In this document: positions 1 through 10,200 of the stretch, in pieces | Layout of the letters: each line of letters starts with the position of its first letter | How positions within the stretch are numbered: position 1 is the first letter of the stretch | Assembly: GCA_963706425.1 (NCBI GenBank) | Contig: CAVPMN010000020.1 | Coordinates: forward strand, 930,001 to 994,000 | Direction of reading: 5' to 3' | Length of the DNA: 64,000 nucleotides | Source of the DNA: CAVPMN01 sp963706425 | GTDB lineage: Bacteria; Actinomycetota; Acidimicrobiia; Acidimicrobiales; Acidimicrobilacustridaceae | Notes under the pieces: generated by a model | Seen by the model: the letters and a program-made list of their open reading frames with translations, nothing else | Told to the model about the DNA's origin: nothing | The model's database searches: none | Program-made: the position numbers and the translations under genes

Positions 1-1713
1 GAAACATCCGCCCGCCCACGCTGCTCGATCGCAAGGTCGGGTTCGTCGCCCGCCTCCTGCCCCCGAAGCTCGCCGGCGGCACCGCCGCGCTCGACGTGGT
101 GGGCGAGATCGAATGGGCCAAGGCCCGACTGGTCGAGCCGAGCGCCTATGTGCGGGCTGCGGCCAAGGCAGGCCGGCGACCGGCGGTCGAGCCCGCGGTG
201 GTGGCCCGCGTCTTCGAGAAGTTCGAGGAGGAGAAGCGCCGTCAACGCATGGTCGACTTCGACGACCTGCTGCGACTCTGCCGACGCGACCTCGAGGCCG
301 ACCCCGAGTTCGCCGCCAGCCAGCGCTGGCGCTTCCGGCATCTGTTCGTCGACGAGTTCCAGGACGTCAACCCCCTGCAGAAGAGCCTGCTCGACGCCTG
401 GCTCGGCGACCGGTCCGATCTGTGCATCGTCGGCGACCCCAACCAGGCGATCTACGCGTGGAACGGCGCCGACCCCGAGATCCTCACCGGGTTCGCCGAC
501 CGCCACGAAGGCACCGAGGTCGTGCGTCTCACCGAGAACTACCGATCGTCCCCGCAGATCCTGGCGGTGGCCAACGCCGTGCTGCCCCGACGCGAGACGC
601 CGCATGCCGCGCTCACGCCCAACCGCCCCGACGGTCCCATACCGACCGTGCGCGCCCTGCCCGACGAGAAGGCCGAGGCAAAGGCCATCGCCCGCGCCGT
701 GCGCGACCATCACCGCCCAGGTGGCCGCTGGTCCGATCAGGCCATCCTCGTGCGCACCAACGCCCAGACGGCCCTGATCGAAGAGGCGCTGCGCAACGCC
801 AAGATCCCGTTCACCGTGCGAGGCGGGGGCGCGCTGCTCGATCAGCCCGATGTGAAGCGGGTGCTACGCGATCTGCGCGATCACCGCGGCGAGCTCGCCG
901 CCGCGCTCGCCGACATCGAGGCCACCGCCAACGAGCTGCGCGACACCGACACCGACACCAGCGACGAGCGGGCCGGCAACCTCGACGCGCTGGTGCAGCT
1001 GGCCCACGACTACCTCGGCATCGCCTCGAAGCCCACCGTGGCCGGGTTCGTCGATTGGCTGGGCGCCACCACCCGCGCCGACCAGCCCGACCGCAGTGGC
1101 GATGGGGTCGAGATCGCCACCTCTGCATTCGGCCAAGGGCCTCGAGTGGCCCACGGTGCACCTCGCCGGCCTCGAGCAGGGCCTGGTACCCATCGGCCAC
1201 GCCCGCACGTCCGAGGCGATGGCCGAGGAACGACGGCTGTTCTACGTCGCCCTCACCCGCGCCGAACGCGAGCTGCTGCTCACTTGGGCCCAGCAGCGCA
1301 CCTACGGCTCCCGAGCCATGTCGCGCGAACCGTCGATCTACCTCGAGGCCGTCGACGACGCGTGCGCTCGCCTGCGCGGTGTGCCGGTCCGGCGACGCGC
1401 GCCGGCCGACGGTGGGCGGGCGGCTCGCGCACCCCGGGCCTCGGCCGGCTCCAAGCGCTCCACCATGGCCGTGCCCCTCGACGCCGACGGCGAGGTGGTG
1501 CTCGATGCCCTCAAGGCATGGCGATCCGATCAGGCGCGGGCCGCAGCCGTGCCGGCCTACGTGATCTTCCACGATCGCACCCTCGAGGCCATGGCCTCGG
1601 CTCGTCCCCGCACTCGCGACGAGCTGCTCGCCCTTCCCGGTCTCGGTCCGGTGAAGGTCACCCGCTATGGCGACGAGCTGCTACGCCTTGTGGCCACCGA
1701 CCGAAAGGCCTGA
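1..1713 (+). CDS. uvrD2: UvrD/PcrA-type SF1A helicase with HRDC domain (UvrD2-like), 5' truncated and frameshifted
   Basis: ATP-dependent 3'-5' DNA helicase of the UvrD/Rep family, expected to act in DNA repair. Frame 3 is open from the first bases, so the N-terminal Walker A half lies outside the window. Visible motifs are the Walker B-like VDEFQDVNPLQ, the GDPNQAIYAWNGA and ENYRSS motifs, and motif V (LHSAKGLEW). The C-terminus carries an HRDC fold (about 70 residues, ending ELLALPGLGPVKV...), the feature of actinobacterial UvrD2. Motif V is split: one extra T at about 1122 shifts the frame, and removing it restores IATLHSAKGLEW. The protein ends just after HRDC. I see no tetracysteine/RQC-like extension, which mycobacterial UvrD2 has. 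Family is certain; the UvrD2 name is good inference. Confidence 0.85.
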
Positions 1714-1737
1714 TGTGCCGCACCCAGAGCGACGGCC

Positions 1738-2232
1738 ATGAAGTTCTCGATCGAGCAGCGGTTCGATGCGCCTCCCGAGCGGGTCATCGTGGCGTTCGCC
1801 GACCCCGATCTCTATCCGACGATGGTCGGCCTGTCGAAGGTCGACACCCCGCAGGTGCTGACGGCCGACCGCGACCGCGACCAGGTCCATCTGCAGCTGC
1901 GCATGCGCTTCATCGCGGATCTCTCATCGGCGGCCCGAGCGGTCATCGACCCGTCGAAGTTGAGTTGGGTCCAAGACGAGCACTACGACCTGACCAACCT
2001 CGTGGCCACCATCCGCTTCCTGCCAGACAACTACGCCGATCGCTTCTCGTGCACCGGTGGGCACCGCTTCACGGCCGACGGTGACGCCTCGGCGACGGTC
2101 ATGCACACCGAGGGCGATCTCAAGGTCCGCGCGCCGCTCGTGGGCGGGCAGGTCGAGCGAGCCCTCGTGAGCGGCCTACGCGAGCACTTCGCCGAGATGC
2201 AGCCGTTGGTGGCGGCCTGGCTCACTCGCTGA
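1738..2232 (+). CDS. DUF2505 / SRPBCC-fold protein
   Basis: A 164-residue protein starting MKFSIEQRFDAPPERV, the layout of the actinobacterial DUF2505 family within the SRPBCC (START-like) hydrophobic-ligand-binding fold. The opening strand-helix pattern and the C-terminal amphipathic helix (VERALVSGLREHFAEM) fit that fold. There is no signal peptide or membrane segment. It follows the helicase by 24 bp on the same strand and may be co-transcribed. The biological role of DUF2505 proteins is not established, so no substrate is proposed. Confidence 0.65.
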   Translation: MKFSIEQRFDAPPERVIVAFADPDLYPTMVGLSKVDTPQVLTADRDRDQVHLQLRMRFIADLSSAARAVIDPSKLSWVQDEHYDLTNLVATIRFLPDNYADRFSCTGGHRFTADGDASATVMHTEGDLKVRAPLVGGQVERALVSGLREHFAEMQPLVAAWLTR

Positions 2233-2265
2233 CGAGAGCGCGGTGGCGTCGGCGCCGCCCGCTGC

Positions 2266-3045
2266 TCACGAGGGGCGCGGGCCGAGGCGCGCTTGCTCGA
2301 ACTGCTCCCGGTGGGCCTTCAGCTCGGCGAACTTCTCGAAGTTGATCGAGATGAACAACCCGTCGGCCTCGGCGCAGAGCTGCTCGCCCGCGTAGAGCGC
2401 GCCGTGGGTGAAGATCTTGCGGCCCTCGACGCGCAGCAGCTCGCCGACGAAGCGCAGTTCCGTGTGCAGCGGGGTGGGGCTGCGATAGGTGATGGTGAGC
2501 GTGCCGGTCATGCCCGGATTACCCGACAGCGACTGGGTGGCGCCGAGCACCTCGTCGAAGGCGCCGGCCACATAACCACCGTGCACACAGCCCGGCGGCC
2601 CTTCGTAGGCGGAGCCGAACACCACCCGTCCGTGCACCTTGCCGTCGATCTCCTGCAGGCGGATCGGTGGCGACAGCGGGTTGGCCCGCCCGATGAACGG
2701 GCTGTGCTCGAACGAGGCGTGCGGGTCGCCGCCGGCGTTCGCCGCCTCGGCGAAGCCGTCGTAGCGGGTGCCCTCACGAAGGTTGTCGAACACCAGCGCG
2801 ACGCGCGCCAACTGGTCGGCTGCGTCGATGATCGCCTCGGTCGGCGCGGCGGTGGCCACCAGACGCTCGATGATGATGCGCATCGAGTCGGCCAGCCGGC
2901 GCATCTCGACGCGCCGGGTGTCCATCTCAGAGATCGGGGGCTCCTGCCATCGCCCGTAGAGCGCGGCGCGAGCCTGCGGTGTCATCGGGTCGGTGGCGGG
3001 CGGCGTGTCGGGCCCGCCCTCGCCGGTGCTCTGTTCGTCGGTCAC
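2266..3045 (-). CDS. PaaI-family hotdog thioesterase
   Basis: A 259-residue protein whose C-terminal half is a hotdog-fold acyl-CoA thioesterase domain (about residues 135-245). The core GPPGCVHGGYVAGAFDEVLG carries the helix and His-Gly-Gly pattern of PaaI/YbgC-type enzymes, followed by the TYRSPTPL strand. About 110 helical residues precede the domain, longer than a minimal thioesterase. The start is GTG. Probable role is hydrolysis of acyl-CoA thioesters in the cytoplasm; the substrate is unknown. The 3' end faces the DUF2505 gene. Several lipid-catabolism genes elsewhere in the window make a fatty-acyl substrate plausible but unproven. Confidence 0.7.
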   Translation of the reverse strand: MTDEQSTGEGGPDTPPATDPMTPQARAALYGRWQEPPISEMDTRRVEMRRLADSMRIIIERLVATAAPTEAIIDAADQLARVALVFDNLREGTRYDGFAEAANAGGDPHASFEHSPFIGRANPLSPPIRLQEIDGKVHGRVVFGSAYEGPPGCVHGGYVAGAFDEVLGATQSLSGNPGMTGTLTITYRSPTPLHTELRFVGELLRVEGRKIFTHGALYAGEQLCAEADGLFISINFEKFAELKAHREQFEQARLGPRPS

Positions 3046-3081
3046 CTCCCCATGGTGGCCGAGTCGGGGCGCGACGGGCGA

Positions 3082-3852
3082 CTAGAGGTCGAGATCGACG
3101 ACCAACGGCGCATGATCGGAGGGGCTCTTGCCCTTGCGGGCGTCCCGATCGATGCGCACGTCAGTGGTGGCGGCGGCGGTCGAGCGGGTGGCCAGCACCA
3201 GGTCGATGCGCATGCCCTTGCCTTTGTGGAAGTTGCCCGCGCGGTAGTCCCACCACGAGAACGTCTGCTCATCTGGGTGCTGCGCTCGATAGAGGTCGAC
3301 GAGGCCCCACGTCTCGAGGTCGTGGAGGGCAGCACGCTCGGGCTCGCTCACATGCGTCGAGCCGACGAACGCCTGCGGATCCCAGACATCGATGTCGGCC
3401 GGCGCCACGTTGAAGTCGCCGCAGAGGGCTACCTGACCATCGGCCGACTCTCGTGCCGCCAGCATCTGGCGCAGGCGGGCGAGCCATTCGAGCTTGTAGG
3501 CGTAGTGCTCGCTGCCCACCTCGCGTCCGTTGGGCACATAGCAGCTCGCCACCCGCACCGGGCCACACGTGGCCCACAGCAGTCGCGCCTCGCGATCGGG
3601 GTGATCGTCGTCGAAGCCCGACACGATGTCGGCGAGCCCGATGCGGCTGATGATCGCCACACCGTTCCACCGGCCTTCGCCGTGATGGGCGGACTCGTAG
3701 CCGAGGCCGTGGAACACCATCGACGGAAACGCCGCGTCGGCGAGCTTCGTCTCCTGCAGGCAGAGCACGTCAGGTGCGTTCTCGGCGACCCATTGCTCGA
3801 CCCGCTCGAGCCGGGCTTTCAGCGAGTTGACGTTCCAGGTGGCCAAGCGCAC
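3082..3852 (-). CDS. xthA: Exodeoxyribonuclease III (AP endonuclease)
   Basis: A 256-residue EEP-family nuclease, full length for ExoIII. Motifs in order are ATWNVNSLKAR, LCLQETKL (metal-binding Glu), YVPNGREVGSEHYAYK, GDFNVAPADIDVWDP, and the terminal SDHAPLVVDLDL with the catalytic Asp-His pair. It cleaves 5' of abasic sites and has 3'-5' exonuclease activity in base-excision repair. The start is GTG at 3852, 8 nt after a TAGGCT hexamer. It is divergent from the DsbA-like gene and 36 bp upstream of the thioesterase gene on the same strand. Confidence 0.93.
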   Translation of the reverse strand: MRLATWNVNSLKARLERVEQWVAENAPDVLCLQETKLADAAFPSMVFHGLGYESAHHGEGRWNGVAIISRIGLADIVSGFDDDHPDREARLLWATCGPVRVASCYVPNGREVGSEHYAYKLEWLARLRQMLAARESADGQVALCGDFNVAPADIDVWDPQAFVGSTHVSEPERAALHDLETWGLVDLYRAQHPDEQTFSWWDYRAGNFHKGKGMRIDLVLATRSTAAATTDVRIDRDARKGKSPSDHAPLVVDLDL

Positions 3853-3860
3853 GATCGTTC

Positions 3861-3876
3861 AGCCTACGGGTAGCGT
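3861..3876. promoter_or_regulatory. Back-to-back -10 elements for xthA and the DsbA-like gene
   Basis: Only 33 bp separate the two divergent starts. The minus strand has TAGGCT (3866-3861) 8 nt before the xthA GTG. The plus strand has TAGCGT (3871-3876) 9 nt before the ATG at 3886. Both match TANNNT, and neither gene has a clear Shine-Dalgarno sequence, so leaderless or near-leaderless transcripts from opposed promoters are inferred. Confidence 0.45.
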
Positions 3877-3885
3877 CGACGGGCG

Positions 3886-4563
3886 ATGCAGGCCCTGCTC
3901 TGGCGCGACTATCTCTGCCCGTGGTGCTACCTGGCTCGAGATCGCACCCGGCTCATCGAGTCGCTCGGACCCGAGGTGGTCGCCCTCCCCTACGACCTGC
4001 ACCCCGAGATCCCGCCAGAGGGCCGCGCCATCCGACCTGGCGGCCGGCTCGATCGGGTGCTCGACCACATCGCCGAGGAATGCGCCGCGGTCGAGCTTCC
4101 CTTTCGCAAGCCCCAGCGCACCCCCCGCACCCGCCGGGTGCTCGAGATCGCCGAGGTGGTGCGCGTCAACGAGCCGGCGAGCTTCGCCCTGGTCGACGAC
4201 GCCTTCTACCGGACCCACTGGGTCGACGGAGGCGACCTCGGTCGTGAGCAGACGATTCGTGGACTGCTCGCCGATGCCGGTGTCGACGTGGACGAGATCA
4301 TCGGCCTGGTCGACGATGGCATCGGCGCGGCGCTCGTCGAGACGTCGATGCGCGAAGCGCGTGAGCACGGCGTGACTGCGACGCCGGCCTGGCTGATCGG
4401 CGATCTGTTGATCCCTGGCGTGCAGTCGAGGGAGACCTTGAACCGCTGGGTAGCGAAGCTGCTCACTCGGTCGACCGAGTCCGTGGCCCCCGACCCAGGA
4501 GGGGACGGAAACCCCGCCGACTCGGGACGTTCGCCCCTGCCCTCGAACACGATCGACCTCTAG
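3886..4563 (+). CDS. DsbA-family oxidoreductase, FrnE-like
   Basis: A 225-residue thioredoxin-fold protein with a CPWC active site at residues 11-14 (WRDYLCPWCYL) and the cis-Pro region near residue 168 (GVTATPAWLIG). This is the FrnE/2-hydroxychromene-isomerase-like DsbA branch, with a helical insertion between the two halves (residues 50-140). There is no signal peptide, so it probably acts in the cytosol in thiol-disulfide exchange. The last 30 residues are low-complexity and probably disordered. Substrates are unknown. Divergent from xthA. Confidence 0.8.
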   Translation: MQALLWRDYLCPWCYLARDRTRLIESLGPEVVALPYDLHPEIPPEGRAIRPGGRLDRVLDHIAEECAAVELPFRKPQRTPRTRRVLEIAEVVRVNEPASFALVDDAFYRTHWVDGGDLGREQTIRGLLADAGVDVDEIIGLVDDGIGAALVETSMREAREHGVTATPAWLIGDLLIPGVQSRETLNRWVAKLLTRSTESVAPDPGGDGNPADSGRSPLPSNTIDL

Positions 4564-4592
4564 TTTCCGACGGAACCACGAGGAGGGGACCT

Positions 4593-7175
4593 GTGGAAGA
4601 GCAAGGTAATGCGCACCCTCGACGACGGGGGGCCCGGTTCTGGTCGTGGCTCGCGGTCTATCTGGGCAAACACGCAGGGCTCGTCGCCCTCTTCGGGCTC
4701 CTGATCACCCTCGTCCTCGGCTACGGGACCACCAAGCTCGAGTTCGCCACCGGGCAGGACAGCTATCTCAACACCGACGATCAGATCTACATCGACAACG
4801 TCGAGTACCAGGACCTGTTCGGTGGCCAGGCGATGCTCGTCATGCTCAAGGCGCCCGAGGGCACCACCATCGACGAGGCGATGACGCCGGCCAACCTGGC
4901 CGAGCTCGATCGGATCGCGGGCGAGCTGAAAGCCCGGCCCGATCTGGTCAAGTCGGTGGTGAGCCCCCTGACCGCCTTGCAGTGGAGCGAGAACCTGCTG
5001 GCGCGCCAACCCAACGGCGAACCGTCGTCGAGCCCGCTCGACAGCGCCGCCGGCGTGGCCACGCTGCATGCACTCGAGGATGAGCCGAGCGAGGAGGGCA
5101 AGGAGCTGCGGCTGGCCGACTCAGGCGTCACCCTGGCGCGCTTCGACGAGGTGCCCACCGACCAACGCTCGCTCGATGCCGCCGACAACGCCGCCTGGGT
5201 CGACTTCCTCCTCTACGACAACCAGGGCGGTATCCGGCTGGCGCAACAGGCGGTGTTCCCTGATCCGCAGCATGCCCTGATCGTCGTGAGGCTGGTCGGA
5301 AACGCATCCATCGAGGTCGAAGGCGAAGGCAGCGTCCTCGTCAGCGACACGATCGCCGATGCCAACCTCGAGGGCGTCGAGACGGTGGTGACCGGCGCGC
5401 CCGTCCTCTTGAAGGACATCAACGACTACCTGCGCGGCGGCATGTTGCAGCTCGGCCTGATCGCCCTCGTCATCATGGCGATCGTCCTGGTCATCTTCTT
5501 CAACGTGCGCTGGCGACTGCTCCCGCTGGCCGTGATCATCATCGGCGTCATCTGGGCGTTCGGCCTCGCCGGCTACCTCGGCATCCCGCTGTCGCTCGTC
5601 ACCATCGCAGGCCTCCCGATCCTCCTCGGCATCGGCATCGACTACGCCATCCAGATGCACGCCCGGGTCGAGGAAGAGGTCATCATCGACCGCTCCGATC
5701 ACCCGATCCAGGAGACCGCCAGAAACCTCGGCCCGGCGCTCGTGGTGGTGACCTTCGACGCGGTGTTCGCCATGGCCGCGCTGCGGTTCGCCGCCACGCC
5801 CATGATCCGGGCGTTCGGCCTGCTTCTCGCGGTCGGTGTCGCCGTGGTGTGCTTCGCCAGCATCTTCTTGACCCTCGCCGCGCTGGGCGCCCGCGAGTAC
5901 CGCTCACCCACCAAGGGCCGCGACTTCCGCGAGAGCTGGATCTCGCTCGCAGTGGTGAAGCTCGGCTCGCTGCCGCTGTGGATCGCACCGTTCTTCGCCG
6001 TCGCCAGCCTGCTCGTGTTCGCCGGCGGCCTGGCTGTCGAGGACAAGATCGAGTTGCAGACCGACGTGCTGCAGTGGGTCGACCAGGACTCCCAAGGCAT
6101 CAAGGACTTCCGCGTCGTCGAGGCCGAGACGGGCTCGAGCTCCGAGCTCGGCATCTTCATCCGCAGCGACCAGTACGACGTCTTCTCTCAGGAGGTCGTC
6201 GACTTCACCTGGGACTATGCCGACCAACTGCTCGAAGAGCACCCTGAGGCCCTGCTCACCGCGTCGAGCCTGGTGACCACCATCGGCTACGCAGCCGACG
6301 TTCCCGGCGCCACCCAGGTCACCCCGAGGGCCGACGACATCCAAGCCGGCTACGACCTGGCGCCGGAGGACATCCAGCTCTCGACGGTCAACGCCGATTC
6401 CGCGGCCTCCAACCTGATCTTCCGGTACGGCCCCAGCTCGCTCGAGGAGCGCAAAGTGGTCGTCGACGAGATCGAGGCCGCCACAATCACACCCGAGGGC
6501 ATCACCGCGACGCCGTCCGGGCTGGCGATCGTCGGGGTCGGACTGCTCGACAACCTGCGGGCCAACCGCATCCTGTTGACCTACCTGGCGATCGGCTTCG
6601 TCGGGCTGTTCCTCGCCGTGCGACTGAAGAGCGTGGTGCGGTCGCTGTTGTCGCTGGTCCCGGTGCTCATCGCGGTCGGCGGCACCTCGCTCGTCGCCTG
6701 GGCCTTCGACCTGCGGCTGAGCCCGATGACCGCAGTTGGTGGACCGCTCGTCACGGCCGCCTGCACCGAGTTCACCTCGCTCATGTTGCTGCGGTTCCTG
6801 GAGGAGCGGCGGCGCGGGCTGTGGCCCCGACAGGCCAGCGACGTCGCCTCGGCACGCACCGGCAGGGCGTTCGTCGTGTCGGCCCTCACGACGATGATCG
6901 GTGTGGGCGTGATCGCCACGTCGAACCTGCCCCTGCTCCGCGATTTCGGCATCGTCGTCGCCATGAACGTGGCGGTGGCGTTGCTGGCAGCGCTCATCGT
7001 CCTGCCTCCGCTACTGGTGTGGGCCGACCAGCGAGGGTGGGTGTCCCGACGGGAGATCCCCAACGACGTGCTCGAGGCCACCACGCCGAAGCTGGTCGGG
7101 CACCCCGAGCCGGAGCATGCCGACCTGAGCGAAGCGGTGCTCGCCCATCAGGGACGCAACTCGTCACCGGACTGA
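4593..7175 (+). CDS. MMPL/RND-superfamily exporter
   Basis: An 860-residue RND-type membrane protein with two repeated halves. Each half has one transmembrane helix (about residues 28-48 and 458-480), a large extracytoplasmic domain, and a block of five helices (about 285-430 and 655-815). The motif GLPILLGIGIDYAIQM in helix 4 of the first half has the Gly-Ile-Asp-Tyr pattern of proton-coupled MMPL/HpnN exporters; the second half has the weaker GGPLVTAACTEFTSL. Likely cargo is lipid or another hydrophobic molecule. The GTG start follows a strong AGGAGG Shine-Dalgarno (around 4580), unlike the many genes here without one. The reading frame is intact. Confidence 0.82.
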   Translation: MEEQGNAHPRRRGARFWSWLAVYLGKHAGLVALFGLLITLVLGYGTTKLEFATGQDSYLNTDDQIYIDNVEYQDLFGGQAMLVMLKAPEGTTIDEAMTPANLAELDRIAGELKARPDLVKSVVSPLTALQWSENLLARQPNGEPSSSPLDSAAGVATLHALEDEPSEEGKELRLADSGVTLARFDEVPTDQRSLDAADNAAWVDFLLYDNQGGIRLAQQAVFPDPQHALIVVRLVGNASIEVEGEGSVLVSDTIADANLEGVETVVTGAPVLLKDINDYLRGGMLQLGLIALVIMAIVLVIFFNVRWRLLPLAVIIIGVIWAFGLAGYLGIPLSLVTIAGLPILLGIGIDYAIQMHARVEEEVIIDRSDHPIQETARNLGPALVVVTFDAVFAMAALRFAATPMIRAFGLLLAVGVAVVCFASIFLTLAALGAREYRSPTKGRDFRESWISLAVVKLGSLPLWIAPFFAVASLLVFAGGLAVEDKIELQTDVLQWVDQDSQGIKDFRVVEAETGSSSELGIFIRSDQYDVFSQEVVDFTWDYADQLLEEHPEALLTASSLVTTIGYAADVPGATQVTPRADDIQAGYDLAPEDIQLSTVNADSAASNLIFRYGPSSLEERKVVVDEIEAATITPEGITATPSGLAIVGVGLLDNLRANRILLTYLAIGFVGLFLAVRLKSVVRSLLSLVPVLIAVGGTSLVAWAFDLRLSPMTAVGGPLVTAACTEFTSLMLLRFLEERRRGLWPRQASDVASARTGRAFVVSALTTMIGVGVIATSNLPLLRDFGIVVAMNVAVALLAALIVLPPLLVWADQRGWVSRREIPNDVLEATTPKLVGHPEPEHADLSEAVLAHQGRNSSPD

Positions 7176-7219
7176 TCGCTCGAGCACCTGTCACCGCCCG
7201 ATGCCCGGAAGGCGGCCGG

Positions 7220-7225
7220 TAGGAT
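7220..7225 (+). promoter_or_regulatory. Putative leaderless -10 element (TAGGAT) for kgd
   Basis: TAGGAT lies exactly 6 nt before the kgd GTG, so transcription starting about 7 nt after the hexamer would begin at the start codon. No Shine-Dalgarno is seen at normal spacing. Confidence 0.4.
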
Positions 7226-7231
7226 CGGCCC

Positions 7232-10200
7232 GTGGCCGACGATCTTCCCACCGCGGACCTCGGGACCAACGCCTGGTTGGTCGACGAGATGTACGAGCAG
7301 TACCGCGCCGATCCGGCTTCGGTCAGTGCGAGCTGGCAGGAGTTCTTCCACGACTACCGGCCCGCCGGCCAGGCGGCGGCCCCACCGCCCGCCCAGGTCG
7401 AAGCGCGCGGTGGCGGTGACGGGGCCCGGGGCGACGGCTCCTCTGCGGCCGGCGCCGGCACCGCGTCTCAGCCGGCCAAGCCTGCGGCCGCCTCGCCCTC
7501 GTCTGGGTCCGGGGCGGCCACGCAGGAAGGCCAGCCCCTTCGGGGGGCGGCGGCCCGCATCGTCGAGAACATGGAAGCGAGCCTGACGGTCCCCACCGCC
7601 ACGAGCTTCCGGCAGGTGCCGGCCCGGTTGCTCGAGGTCAACCGCAGCGTCATCAACGGCTATCTCCAGCGCAAGCAGCTGGGGAAGGTCTCGTTCACCC
7701 ACCTCATCGGCTACGCCGTGGTGCGCGCCATCAGCGACGACGTGCCCGCCATGAACTCCACGTTCGTCGAAGACACCGATGGCAAGCCGCGCGTGGTGCG
7801 CCACGATCGCGTCGGCCTCGGTCTCGCCGTCGACGTCGAGAAATCCGACGGATCACGCACACTGCTCGTGCCGTGCATCCGAGATGCCGACACCCTCGAC
7901 TTCCGTGGGTTCTGGGCCGCGTACGAAGAGCTCATCCGCAAGGTGCGCAACAACAAGCTCGCGCCCGACGACTTCGCCGGCACCACCATCACCCTCACCA
8001 ACCCGGGCACCATCGGCACGGTGCAGTCGGTGCCTCGCCTCATGCCCGGGCAGGGCGTCATCGTGGGCGTGGGCGCGCTCGACTACCCCGCCGAGTACCA
8101 GGGCGCCGATCCGAGCACCCTCGCCGACCTCGGCGTCTCGAAGATCCTCACCCTCACCTCCACCTACGACCACCGCATCATCCAGGGCGCCGAGTCGGGC
8201 ATCTTCCTCAAACGAGTGCACGAGCTGCTGCTCGGCGAGCACGACTTCTACGACGGCATCTTCCGGTCGCTCGGCGTTCCCTACGAGGCCGTCGGCTGGC
8301 GGCGCGACGTCCACCCGCTCGATCGTGAGCAGGGCATGCTCGAGAAGCAGGTGCGCGTGCAGGCGCTCGTCAACCAGCACCGCGTGCGCGGCCATCTCAT
8401 CGCCGATCTCGACCCGCTCGCGGCCGAAGAGCCGCACATGCATCCCGAGCTCGACCCTGCCACCTACGGGCTCACCATCTGGGACCTCGATCGCGAGTTC
8501 CTCACCGGCGGCATCGCCGGCCGCGACACGATGCGTCTCGGTGACCTGCTGCACGTGCTGCGCGACGCCTACTGCCGCACCATCGGCATCGAGTACATGC
8601 ACATCTCCGATCCGGCCGAGAAGCGTTGGATCCAGGAGCACGTCGAGGGTGTCGAGATCGGCATCTCCACCGACGAGAAGCGTCACATCGTCGAGCGACT
8701 CAACGCCGCCGAGGCCCTCGAGAAGTTCCTCGGCACCAAGTACCTCGGGCAGAAGCGCTTCGGGATCGACGGCGCCGAGAGCGCCATCCCGATCCTCGAC
8801 GCGATCCTCTCCGAGGCGGCCGACTCGAGGATGCACTCCGCGGTCATGGGCATGGCGCACCGCGGGCGGCTCAACGTGCTCGTGAACATCGTCGGGAAGA
8901 ACTACGAGCAGCTCTTCAACGAGTTCGAGGGCAACCTCGACCCCGAGTCCATCCAGGGATCGGGAGACGTCAAGTACCACCTCGGCCAGACCGGCAAGTT
9001 CGTGAGCCGGCAGGGCAGTGAGATCCAGGTGGAACTGGCGGCCAACCCGTCGCATCTCGAAGCCGTCGATCCCGTCGTGGTCGGCATGGCCCGCGCCCGC
9101 ATGGACGGCATCGAGCCGCCGGGCAACTACCCGGTGCTGCCGGTGCTCATCCACGGTGATGCGGCGTTCGCCGGGCAGGGCGTGGTGGCCGAGACGCTCA
9201 ACCTCTCCCAGATCAAGGGCTATCGCGTCGGTGGCACGATCCACCTGATCATCAACAACCAGCTGGGCTTCACCACGCCACCCACCGCCGCCCGCTCGTC
9301 GGAGTACGCCACCGACGTGGCCAAGATGGTGCAGGCCCCGATCCTGCACGTGAACGGCGACGACCCCGAGGCGTGCGTGCGGGTGGCCCGCTTGGCGTTC
9401 GCCTATCGGCAGGCGTTCCACAAAGACGTCGTGATCGACATGCTCTGCTACCGGCGCCACGGCCACAACGAGGCAGACGACCCGAGCTACACCCAGCCGC
9501 TCATGTACAAGCGGATCGAGAGCCGCCGCTCAGTGCGCAAGCTCTACACCGAGGCGCTGGTGAAGCGGGGCGACCTCACTCTCGACGAGGCCGAGGCTGC
9601 GCTCGACGACTTTCAACGTCGCCTGCAGGACGCCCTCGACGAAACCCGCTCGCACGCGCCACCCGAACCCGTGCGCTCGCAACGGCCGGCACCCGCCATC
9701 GGCGTGCTGCCCCACGTCGCGACGGGGGCCGAGCGGGGCGTGCTCGACGACATCGTGCGCGCCCTCGAGACCCCACCCGAGGGCTTCACCGTGCACCCGA
9801 AGCTCGCCCGACAACTCGACGCCCGTCGCACCATGTACGACCAGGGCGAGGTCGACTGGGCACTCGGCGAGGCCTTCGCGTTCGGCACGCTGCTGCACGA
9901 GGGCACCTCGGTGCGCCTCGCAGGCGAGGACTCGCGGCGGGGCACCTTCTCGCACCGGCACGGCGCGCTCGTCGACTTCGAGACGGGCGAGGAGCACGTG
10001 CCACTGCAGTCGGTGGCTCGCGATGGCGCCAAGTTCTGGCTCTACGACTCCCTGCTGTCCGAGTTCGCCGCTCTGGGGTTCGAATACGGCTACTCGGTGG
10101 TCAACAAGGACGCCCTCGTCATGTGGGAGGCCCAGTTCGGCGACTTCATGAACGGGGCCCAGGTCATCATCGACCAGTTCATCGTCGCGGCCGAGGACAA

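Noticed and set aside
1096..1713. Separate small HRDC gene
   Set aside because: It begins in the middle of helicase motif V; removing one base joins it to the upstream helicase frame.
2293..3873. Long plus-strand open frame of 526 codons
   Set aside because: It runs antisense to the thioesterase and xthA genes, which have clear motifs; its translation is low-complexity with no domain.
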